Both the position numbers and the translations under genes were made by a program. Shown in pieces: positions 1-5,650 of a DNA stretch of 7,508 nt. Numbering within the stretch: the first letter of the stretch is position 1; each line of letters starts with the position of its first letter. The notes beneath the pieces were generated by a model that saw only the letters and a program-made list of their open reading frames with translations, did no database searches and was not told the DNA's origin. Source of the stretch: JAUNQW01 sp043424615 (lineage in GTDB: Bacteria > Bacillota > Bacilli > Lactobacillales > Carnobacteriaceae_A); the NCBI GenBank assembly GCA_043424615.1, contig JBHWOX010000049.1, forward strand, positions 1 through 7,508, in the 5' to 3' direction.

Positions 1-693
1 AGTCTTACCCTTGAATTCGAAGATGTGATTGATCCTGAAACCGATCGCTTGATTGTGAACCTCAACCAAGAAATTATCGGTAAAGAGATTGAAGGTTACG
101 TTGAAAGTGTGATTTCATTTACTAAGCTGGTGATTTATTTCAACCCACTAACCTTAGATAAAGAACATTTAATTGAAGAAATTGAAAGCATTGATTTGGA
201 GGAAATGTTAGCTCGGCCCCTTCCTTCGAATATTATTGAAATTCCTGTCTGTTATGAAGGCAAGTACGGACCAGATTTAGACTTATTCGAAGAAAATGGT
301 CTGAGCCCTCAAGAGGTTATTGACCTGCATGCCAATAAAGAGTATTTAGTCTATATGCTCGGATTTATGCCGGGATTTGTTTACCTAGGTGGATTAGACC
401 AACGTCTTTTTAAGGATCGTTTAAACAATCCCCGAACACATATACCAGCTGGTTCAGTTGGAATTGGCGGGAAGCAAACAGGTGTCTATCCTTTTGATTC
501 ACCAGGAGGTTGGAATCTATTAGGTCGCACGCCGGTAAAATTATATGATACTCGCCGTGGAGACCAAACCATACTCTATCAGCCTGGAGATAAAATTATA
601 TTCAAACCAATATCCGAAGAAGAATACGACAGTATCGAAGAGCAAGTCCTAGCTGGAACTTATGAGGTCAACATACGGAAAGGAGGAGAATAA
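1..693 (+). CDS. pxpB: 5-oxoprolinase subunit PxpB (KipI/AHS1 family), 5' end cut by window
   Basis: This is subunit B of the cytoplasmic ATP-dependent 5-oxoprolinase (5-oxoproline to glutamate), also known as KipI or the AHS1 domain. The frame is open from base 1, giving 230 visible residues. The stretch before the first possible start (GTG at 25) already reads SLTLEF, which matches the usual family N-terminus (GDSALLVEFG-like). The GTG is therefore an internal valine, and about 12-15 residues lie upstream of the window. Visible family motifs, numbered from the window edge, are IPVCYEGKYGPDL (about 73-85), the glycine-rich YMLGFMPGFVYLGGL (about 111-125), IPAGSVGIGGKQTGVYP (about 140-156) and SPGGWNLLGRTP (about 159-170). 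The gene ends one base before the pxpC start, as expected for the PxpB-PxpC pair that acts as a complex. KipI was first described in Bacillus subtilis as an inhibitor of the sporulation kinase KinA. The operon context here supports the metabolic role instead. Confidence 0.93.
   Translation, partial: SLTLEFEDVIDPETDRLIVNLNQEIIGKEIEGYVESVISFTKLVIYFNPLTLDKEHLIEEIESIDLEEMLARPLPSNIIEIPVCYEGKYGPDLDLFEENGLSPQEVIDLHANKEYLVYMLGFMPGFVYLGGLDQRLFKDRLNNPRTHIPAGSVGIGGKQTGVYPFDSPGGWNLLGRTPVKLYDTRRGDQTILYQPGDKIIFKPISEEEYDSIEEQVLAGTYEVNIRKGGE
681..686 (+). promoter_or_regulatory. Ribosome binding site of pxpC
   Basis: AGGAGG lies inside the last codons of pxpB, 8 nt before the ATG at 695. It decides the pxpC start in favour of 695 over the in-frame ATG at 662, which has no such site and would add 11 residues unrelated to the family. 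Confidence 0.85.
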
Positions 694-694
694 G

Positions 695-1705
695 ATGGGT
701 TTATTTAAAGTCAGACGACCTGGTTTGCTATCGACTATACAAGATTTGGGTCGGACCGGTTACCAATCCCAGGGCTTTTCTCCTGCTGGTGCGATGGATT
801 TTGAAAGTGCCATTTTGGCTAATGACCTATTAAAAAATGAAATGAATGCTCCAGTGATTGAAATGACCATGCAGGGGATGAGTTTTGAAGTCCTTCAAAA
901 TACTTTTATAGCGACGGCAGGAGCTCATATGACTGTGGACGTGAATGGGAAGTCTTTTCCTATTGGACGTGTGATTGCTCTGAAACAAGGAGATTTCGTC
1001 ACTTTTGGCAGAGTAAAAGATGGGTTGAGAACTTATTTAGCCGTTCCTGGTGGATTTAAAGGGGATGAAGTTTTAGGCAGTCATTCCACCCACGTTCGCT
1101 CTGGTATTGGGGGCTTTCATGGCCGGGCCATCCAAAGAGGAGATATCTTAAATTCTTATAAAACAGACCGGCAAGTTTTCCCCTATGTCATTAAGAAAAA
1201 AGAACCGGAAATTATCCGAACTATTCGTATCATCGAAGGGCCTGAATATGACCGATTCAGTGAAGATGCTAAAGAAAAACTTGTGACCGAATGGTATGTG
1301 ATTGATAACCAAAGTGATCGTATGGGGATTCGTCTTAATGGAGATGCCCTTAATACCATCGATGGGGCTCATGACATCATTTCAGCCCCCACTCAACTCG
1401 GGAATGTTCAAGTGCCAAAAAACGGCCAGCCCATTATTTTAATGAATGACCGCCAATCTTCGGGTGGCTATACTCGTATCGCAACTGTTGCAAAAATTGA
1501 TATTTTAAAATTATCCCAAATGCATCCAGGGGAACGTTTTATGTTCAAAATGATTTCAATAGATGAAGCTTTGGACTTGTATGTAAGAAAAATAAAAGAT
1601 TTGCATGACAGACGATCTATTTACGCTGACCGGGAATTCCAATATTACCGTCGTCGCGAAGCTGAATTTGTTAATGAGTTATTGGAAGGAGCACATTATG
1701 AATAA
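695..1705 (+). CDS. pxpC: 5-oxoprolinase subunit PxpC (KipA/AHS2, biotin-dependent carboxyltransferase family)
   Basis: This is subunit C of the bacterial 5-oxoprolinase, homologous to KipA and to the second half of the carboxyltransferase domain of urea carboxylase (AHS2). It has 336 residues, the normal family length. Starting at the ATG at 695 gives MGLFKVRRPGLLSTIQDLGR, the usual N-terminus. Motifs seen are PGLLSTIQDLGRTGY (9-23), SPAGAMD (29-35), YLAVPGGF (114-121), RSGIGGFHGRAIQRGD (135-150), SDRMGIRL (207-214) and SAPTQLGNVQVPKNGQPI (230-247), followed by MNDRQSSGGYTRIATV (250-265). Its ATG follows the pxpB stop after one base, and its own end overlaps the next gene by 8 nt, so it is probably translated in step with both. 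An adjacent biotin carrier and biotin carboxylase make a true carboxyltransferase role more plausible here than in operons with pxpABC alone. That role is inferred. Family membership is clear. Confidence 0.94.
   Translation: MGLFKVRRPGLLSTIQDLGRTGYQSQGFSPAGAMDFESAILANDLLKNEMNAPVIEMTMQGMSFEVLQNTFIATAGAHMTVDVNGKSFPIGRVIALKQGDFVTFGRVKDGLRTYLAVPGGFKGDEVLGSHSTHVRSGIGGFHGRAIQRGDILNSYKTDRQVFPYVIKKKEPEIIRTIRIIEGPEYDRFSEDAKEKLVTEWYVIDNQSDRMGIRLNGDALNTIDGAHDIISAPTQLGNVQVPKNGQPIILMNDRQSSGGYTRIATVAKIDILKLSQMHPGERFMFKMISIDEALDLYVRKIKDLHDRRSIYADREFQYYRRREAEFVNELLEGAHYE
1686..1691 (+). promoter_or_regulatory. Ribosome binding site of accB-like gene
   Basis: AAGGAG (within GGAAGGAG, 1684-1691) lies inside the pxpC 3' end, 6 nt before the ATG at 1698. 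It supports 1698 as the start. A longer in-frame extension back to 1605 would add 31 residues lying out of frame over conserved pxpC sequence. Confidence 0.8.
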
Positions 1706-2159
1706 GGAAGAACTGAGAGAATTAATTGATTTGATGAAAGAAGAAAACATGAAAGTGATTAGTATTGAAAGCGAAGGTCTTGAAATTTATTTGGAGTCAT
1801 TTGACGACAGTAAAAGATCGAAAGCTTTAGCTAAAGATGAACCCAAGGAAAAGAAAGATCCTTACCAAGGACACCAGCCCCAGTCTAGCTTGATGTCGAC
1901 AGCCGGTGAAATCATCGATATCAAGGCTGAACAGATTGGAACTTTCTACACTCAACCTGAAGAAGATTCAGATGAAACTTTTGTCAGTGTGGGGGACTCT
2001 GTGTCGCCTGGTGACCAAATCGGACTGATCGAAACCATGAAAATCTTTAATGAGGTCAAAGTGGATGACAGTGGGACGATTGAAGAAATTTTAGTATCGA
2101 ATGGAGAAGCCGTCGAGTATGGTCAAGTGATTATGCGCTTACGTTCTGAGGAGGCATAA
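1698..2159 (+). CDS. accB: Biotin carboxyl carrier protein (AccB-like)
   Basis: This is a biotin carboxyl carrier protein of 153 residues. Its swinging biotin takes CO2 from the biotin carboxylase and presents it to a carboxyltransferase. The N-terminal 34 residues (MNKEELRELIDLMKEENMKV and onward) match the AccB N-terminal helix and strand. A charged, Gln/Pro-containing linker (about 35-65) follows, then the biotinyl domain (about 68-150). The biotinylation motif is IETMKIFNEV with Lys115 (codon 2040-2042), preceded by GTFYTQPEED (81-90), the AccB-type thumb region. ETMK instead of the commoner EAMK is a tolerated variant. The start ATG overlaps the pxpC stop (shared 1698-1705) and the next gene begins one base after its stop. 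No carboxyltransferase genes accA or accD are nearby, so the likely partner is PxpB-PxpC rather than fatty-acid acetyl-CoA carboxylase. That partnership is inferred from position. The symbol denotes family only. Confidence 0.92.
   Translation: MNKEELRELIDLMKEENMKVISIESEGLEIYLESFDDSKRSKALAKDEPKEKKDPYQGHQPQSSLMSTAGEIIDIKAEQIGTFYTQPEEDSDETFVSVGDSVSPGDQIGLIETMKIFNEVKVDDSGTIEEILVSNGEAVEYGQVIMRLRSEEA
2148..2154 (+). promoter_or_regulatory. Ribosome binding site of accC-like gene
   Basis: GAGGAGG overlaps the last sense codons of the biotin carrier gene, 6 nt before the ATG at 2161. It gives an efficient, coupled start. Confidence 0.8.
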
Positions 2160-2160
2160 G

Positions 2161-3504
2161 ATGAAAAAAGTTTTGATCGCTAACCGTGGAGAGATTGCGG
2201 TTCGTATAATTCAAACTTTAAAAGAAATGAATATCCGCAGTGTCGCCGTTTATTCTGAAGCAGATGCCGACAGCCTGCACGTGGCTTTAGCTGACCAATC
2301 CTATTGTATTGGTCCAGCCTCTTCCAACAAATCTTATTTAGACATTAAGAAAATTTTACAGGTGGCTCAATTAGCTGAAGCAGATGCCATTCACCCTGGT
2401 TATGGGTTTTTAGCTGAAAGCGAAGAATTTGCCCGAGCCTGTGAGGAAGCGGGATTTAAATTTATTGGTCCACGATCGGAGACCATTCGTCTGATGGGAG
2501 ATAAATCTATCGCTAAAAAAACGGCCGATGAAAATGGTTTGCCGGTTGTTCCTGGATCCGATGGCATTATCCGCTCTAAAAAACAGGCCCATGCCATAGC
2601 GGAATCCATAGGGTTTCCCTTAGTTATTAAAGCTGTTTCTGGTGGGGGAGGAAAGGGAATGCGCGTCGTTCATCATCCTGAGCATTTTGACAGCCTCTAT
2701 GCTGAAGCCCGTAAGGAAGCTGAGAATGCTTTTGGCGACAACCGCCTGTATATTGAAAAATATATAGCTGATGCCCGCCACATCGAGGTACAAATCCTAG
2801 GAGATGGGAAAGGCAATGCCATTCATTTATATGAACGCGATTGTACCGTACAAAATCATAACCAAAAATTGATTGAAGAAGCTCCTGCTAGTATTTTAGA
2901 TGAAAAAACCCGCCAATGGATCTTGGAGACGACGGCTCAATTTGCCGCAAATATCAAGTATGAAAGTGCGGGGACGGTCGAGTTTTTATACCTGCCCCAT
3001 GAAAATAACTTTTATTTTATGGAAATGAACACCCGCATTCAAGTGGAACACTGTGTGAGTGAGATGATTACAGGAATCGATATGGTTGAGCAACAAATGC
3101 ATGTCGCCTTTGACGGTGAATTGACCATTGAACAAGATCAGATCCAGCAAGAAGGCTGTGCTATGGAAGTCAGGGTGAATGCTGAAGACCCTGATAAAAA
3201 TTTCCTCCCTTCTCCTGGAAAAATTAAGCAATTGCACTTTGGTAAGGGGCGTAATGTTCGCATTGACTCACATATCTACCCAGGTTACACCATTTCTCCT
3301 TACTATGATGCCATGATTGCGAAAATTTTAGTCAAAGGGAATAATCGCGAAGAAGTGATTAACCGCATGGCCAGAGTGTTGGATGAAACGGTGATAGGAC
3401 CAAATAAAACTAATTTATCCTTTCAACGCTTTTTGATGGATCACCCACAATTTAGACAAAATAATTACGATATTCACTTTTTAGAGAAGAATTCTTTAGT
3501 TTAG
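2161..3504 (+). CDS. accC: Biotin carboxylase (AccC-like)
   Basis: This ATP-grasp biotin carboxylase has 447 residues, the full length of the stand-alone subunit. It uses ATP and bicarbonate to carboxylate the biotin on the carrier protein. Order of motifs: N-terminal domain start KKVLIANRGEIAVRI (2-16), HPGYGFLAES (78-87), GDK (113-115), the glycine-rich ATP loop GGGGKGM (161-167) after Lys157, HIEVQ (207-211), ERDCTVQ (225-231), QKLIEEAPA (235-243), and the active-site block EMNTRIQVEH (288-297), which carries the expected Glu288, Asn290, Arg292 and Glu296. Arg338 and NAEDP (340-344) follow, then the C-terminal domain with SHIYPGY and PYYDAMIAKIL. All catalytic residues known from the E. 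coli enzyme that I can place are present. Two local departures from the common pattern are NHN at 232-234 (usually RRH or RNN) and Cys298 where proline is usual after EH. It sits one base after the carrier gene. Pyruvate carboxylase is excluded because the protein lacks the carboxyltransferase and carrier domains. Confidence 0.94.
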   Translation: MKKVLIANRGEIAVRIIQTLKEMNIRSVAVYSEADADSLHVALADQSYCIGPASSNKSYLDIKKILQVAQLAEADAIHPGYGFLAESEEFARACEEAGFKFIGPRSETIRLMGDKSIAKKTADENGLPVVPGSDGIIRSKKQAHAIAESIGFPLVIKAVSGGGGKGMRVVHHPEHFDSLYAEARKEAENAFGDNRLYIEKYIADARHIEVQILGDGKGNAIHLYERDCTVQNHNQKLIEEAPASILDEKTRQWILETTAQFAANIKYESAGTVEFLYLPHENNFYFMEMNTRIQVEHCVSEMITGIDMVEQQMHVAFDGELTIEQDQIQQEGCAMEVRVNAEDPDKNFLPSPGKIKQLHFGKGRNVRIDSHIYPGYTISPYYDAMIAKILVKGNNREEVINRMARVLDETVIGPNKTNLSFQRFLMDHPQFRQNNYDIHFLEKNSLV

Positions 3505-3508
3505 GAGG
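3503..3508 (+). promoter_or_regulatory. Ribosome binding site of pxpA
   Basis: AGGAGG begins within the accC stop codon (TAG, 3502-3504), 7 nt before the pxpA ATG at 3516. Confidence 0.85.
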
Positions 3509-3515
3509 GAAGTCT

Positions 3516-4274
3516 ATGGCTTCAATAGATTTAAACAGTGACTTAGGAGAAAGTTTTGGACGGTATCATTTAGGCCATGACGAAGAAATCATTCCTTTGA
3601 TTACTTCTGCCAATGTTGCCTGTGGTTTCCATGCCGGAGATCCAGATGTTTTAATGGAGACTCTCTCATGGATCAAAGACAGTGGCACTACAGGACTGGG
3701 AGCTCACCCCTCCTATCCTGACCGCCAAGGTTTTGGTCGACGCTATATGGATTTAACCGCCGACCAGCTGCGAGCAAATATTTTATATCAAGTAGCGGCA
3801 GTGGATGGGCTGGGCAAAATGTATGGCTTGGAGTTAAACCATGTTAAACCGCATGGCGCTTTATACAATGCCACTTTTGATAATTATGACTTAGCCTTGA
3901 CTATTGCTCAAACAGTGAAAGAATACAATCCAAGTTTGAAATTAATGGGCTTAGCGGGCCATCATTTAGTCCAAGCGGCGGAAGAAGTAGGACTTACCCC
4001 CATCAATGAAGTTTTTGCTGACCGTGCCTATGAAAATGATGGGACCTTAGTCAGTCGCCGTAAGGAGGGAGCCGTCATTACAGATACAAATCAAGCGCTC
4101 GACCGTGTCATCCGCATGGTTAAGGAAGGCAAGGTTGAATCTATCGATGGCCATGATATTGACATTCAAGCGGACAGTATCTGTGTCCACGGGGATGGAG
4201 AGAAAGCCTTAGAGTTCGTCAAAGCTATTCGTCAAGCATTAGAGAAAGAGAACATTGAAATAAAAACTATATAG
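3516..4274 (+). CDS. pxpA: 5-oxoprolinase subunit PxpA (LamB/YcsF family)
   Basis: This is subunit A of the 5-oxoprolinase, from the LamB/YcsF family, a TIM-barrel-like fold related to polysaccharide deacetylases and thought to perform the hydrolytic, ring-opening half of the reaction. It is complete at 252 residues, the family norm. Motifs are DLNSDLGESFGRY (5-17), SANVACGFHAGDP (31-43), GAHPSYPDRQGFGRR (62-76), HVKPHGALYN (109-118), EVFADRAYENDGTLVSR (165-181) and ICVHGDGEKAL (222-232). The conserved Asp, His and Lys residues of these motifs, which line the presumed active site, are all present. It follows accC by 11 nt and precedes the transporter by 15 nt, so it belongs to the same transcript. 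In B. subtilis the same gene (ycsF) lies beside an NRAMP-type gene (ycsG) and kipI-kipA. This locus keeps that set but has two biotin enzyme genes inserted. Confidence 0.95.
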   Translation: MASIDLNSDLGESFGRYHLGHDEEIIPLITSANVACGFHAGDPDVLMETLSWIKDSGTTGLGAHPSYPDRQGFGRRYMDLTADQLRANILYQVAAVDGLGKMYGLELNHVKPHGALYNATFDNYDLALTIAQTVKEYNPSLKLMGLAGHHLVQAAEEVGLTPINEVFADRAYENDGTLVSRRKEGAVITDTNQALDRVIRMVKEGKVESIDGHDIDIQADSICVHGDGEKALEFVKAIRQALEKENIEIKTI

Positions 4275-4284
4275 AAAGAGGTGG
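4275..4284 (+). promoter_or_regulatory. Ribosome binding site of transporter gene
   Basis: AAAGAGGTGG lies 5 nt before the ATG at 4290. The alternative in-frame GTG at 4281 falls inside this site and has no ribosome binding site of its own, so it is rejected as the start. Confidence 0.75.
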
Positions 4285-4289
4285 AAACA

Positions 4290-5525
4290 ATGAGTCAAAA
4301 TAATTTAAATAATGAGCAGGGCAAGCAAGTTCACATGACTTCAGCTGATTTAAGAAATCATTTGCTGTCGAGTATCATGTTGATGGTAACCTCTGCTCTA
4401 GGTCCAGCCTTCCTGACCCAAACAGCGACTTTTACAGAACAATATGGGGCCAGCTTTTCTTTCGCTATTCTGCTATCCTTAATCATTGCTCTGGGCGCCC
4501 AGCTGAATGTCTGGCGGGTCTTGACCGTTTCAAACATGTATGCTCAAGACTTTGCCAATAAAGTCTTTAATGGTTTGGGTTATCTTTTAAGTTTCTTTAT
4601 TTTCTTAGGGGGCTTGGCTTTTAATATCGGAAACGTTTCCGGAGCAGGTCTAGGCTTAAATGCTATTTTTGGGATGGACTATCGCCTAGGTGCGGTTATC
4701 ACTGCTCTATTAGCCATTGTCCTGTTCTTATCAAAAAATGGTCAAACTTATGTGGATAAATTTATCCAATTGCTCGGAGTAGTGTTACTCCTAGCCTGTG
4801 CCTATGTCGCTATTGTTTCAGATGTTCCCTATGGTGAAATCGCTCAAAAAACCTTTGCGCCAGATGATTTAGGTGCTTTGGTTGTTCCCATGATTACTTT
4901 AGTCGGGGGGACTGTCGGTGGTTATATCACTTTCTCAGGGGCTCACCGTTTAATTGATAATGGTATTACAGGAGAACAAAATATTAAATACAGTTCGGGT
5001 TCAGCTATCGCTGCCATTGCCGGGTCAGGCATTATGCGTTATCTTTTATTCTTTGTTTTTCTAGGTGTGGTGACAGCTGGCCATGCTTTAGACCCTGAAA
5101 ACCCTGCAGTTTCGGCTTTTAAATATGCTATTGGACGCCCAGGGGAAATTATTTTTGGTATCATTCTCTTTGCTGCCGCTATTTCATCGGTCATCGGCTG
5201 TGCTTATACCTCAGCTTCCTTTATTCGGACTTTCCACCCTGCCTTAGACCAATACAATAATCTGGTGATTGTCGCTTTTATAGCTGTTTCTACTTTCATC
5301 TTCATTTTTGTTGGTCAGCCTGTCAAACTTTTAATTTTAGCCGGCGCTTTAAACGGCTTGATTCTTCCAATCTCGCTAGGATCGATTTTGGCAGGAGCTC
5401 ACCGAAAAGATATTGTAGGAGATTATAAGCATCCCATTTGGCTAACTATTTATGGCGTGCTAGCGACCCTCATCACTCTTTATATCGGTATTTCGTCTCT
5501 AGGCGGCTTGGCTGATCTCTTTTAA
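4290..5525 (+). CDS. NRAMP-related integral membrane transporter (YcsG-like)
   Basis: This is a polytopic membrane protein of 411 residues resembling the NRAMP-family proteins that accompany pxpA and kipI (B. subtilis YcsG). About 11 hydrophobic segments can be drawn: roughly 27-45, 55-75, 93-115, 131-148, 157-176, 196-216, 248-264, 286-308, 325-342, 345-368 and 383-403. The polar N-terminus (1-20) has no signal peptide and is probably cytoplasmic. TM1 starts with SALGPAFLTQTA (35-46), like the NRAMP TM1 start, but the metal-binding DPGN that should follow is replaced by TEQY (49-52). In the segment aligning with TM6, the usual MPH is replaced by GGY (210-212). The residues that bind Mn2+ or Fe2+ in MntH are thus missing. 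Automatic annotation would probably say divalent metal transporter. From the operon I infer uptake of 5-oxoproline or a related compound, with a different cation as a second possibility. It is the last gene before the terminator. Confidence 0.82.
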   Translation: MSQNNLNNEQGKQVHMTSADLRNHLLSSIMLMVTSALGPAFLTQTATFTEQYGASFSFAILLSLIIALGAQLNVWRVLTVSNMYAQDFANKVFNGLGYLLSFFIFLGGLAFNIGNVSGAGLGLNAIFGMDYRLGAVITALLAIVLFLSKNGQTYVDKFIQLLGVVLLLACAYVAIVSDVPYGEIAQKTFAPDDLGALVVPMITLVGGTVGGYITFSGAHRLIDNGITGEQNIKYSSGSAIAAIAGSGIMRYLLFFVFLGVVTAGHALDPENPAVSAFKYAIGRPGEIIFGIILFAAAISSVIGCAYTSASFIRTFHPALDQYNNLVIVAFIAVSTFIFIFVGQPVKLLILAGALNGLILPISLGSILAGAHRKDIVGDYKHPIWLTIYGVLATLITLYIGISSLGGLADLF

Positions 5526-5542
5526 TTTTTCGAATTGAAAAG

Positions 5543-5587
5543 AAAAGCTCAGAACTTTCTAGTTTTGCTAGAAATTCTGAGCTTTTT
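5543..5587 (+). terminator. Intrinsic terminator of the pxp operon
   Basis: The left arm (5543-5562) reads AAAAGCTCAGAACTTTCTAG and the right arm (5568-5586) reads CTAGAAATTCTGAGCTTTT. They pair as a 19-bp stem with one bulged C at 5555 and a 5-nt loop TTTTG, ending in a T run. It starts 18 nt after the transporter stop codon. The A-rich left flank means it could also act in the other direction, but no minus-strand gene enters here. Confidence 0.9.
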
Positions 5588-5611
5588 CAATGTCCAAACA
5601 TTCGCTATAAT
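5585..5611 (+). promoter_or_regulatory. Putative sigma-A promoter for the pseudouridine synthase gene
   Basis: A perfect -10 hexamer TATAAT sits at 5606-5611, about 40 nt before the GTG start. The -35 is poor: TTTCAA at 5585-5590 with a 15-nt spacer, or TTTTTC at 5583-5588 with 17 nt, either one overlapping the T-tract of the preceding terminator. No extended -10 TG is present. A gene just after a terminator needs its own promoter, which supports the call. Confidence 0.6.
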
Positions 5612-5636
5612 AGTAGCAGTCTAAAAAGGACCTTTT

Positions 5637-5644
5637 GGAGGGAG
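5637..5644 (+). promoter_or_regulatory. Ribosome binding site of the RluA-family gene
   Basis: GGAGGGAG lies 6-9 nt before the GTG at 5651, depending on which part pairs with the 16S rRNA. It supports the GTG as the true start. The next in-frame ATG is near residue 50, inside the N-terminal domain. Confidence 0.75.
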
Positions 5645-5650
5645 TTTGCT

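Noticed and set aside
25..693. Complete pxpB gene starting at the GTG at 25
   Set aside because: The frame is open to base 1 and the upstream residues match the conserved family N-terminus, so the gene is cut by the window edge and the GTG is internal.
1148..1372. Minus-strand open frame of 74 codons inside pxpC
   Set aside because: It lies over conserved pxpC sequence, has no recognisable motif and no ribosome binding site. It is a shadow frame.
1..1705. KipI/KipA sporulation-kinase control pair
   Set aside because: The neighbours are pxpA, biotin enzymes and a transporter with no sporulation kinase. The metabolic 5-oxoprolinase reading explains the cluster better.
2400..2609. Two minus-strand open frames inside accC (2400-2609 and 2410-2592), with a third at 2986-3237
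   Set aside because: All lie antisense to conserved biotin carboxylase motifs and show no family features.
1698..3504. accB and accC as part of the fatty-acid acetyl-CoA carboxylase cluster
   Set aside because: No fab genes, accA or accD are nearby, and the genes are coupled between pxpC and pxpA. A shared role cannot be excluded without the rest of the genome.
5624..5636. Palindrome AAAAGGACCTTTT in the leader of the pseudouridine synthase gene
   Set aside because: A 5-6 bp A/T-rich stem with a 1-3 nt loop is too small to call an operator or riboswitch. Chance is the simpler explanation.
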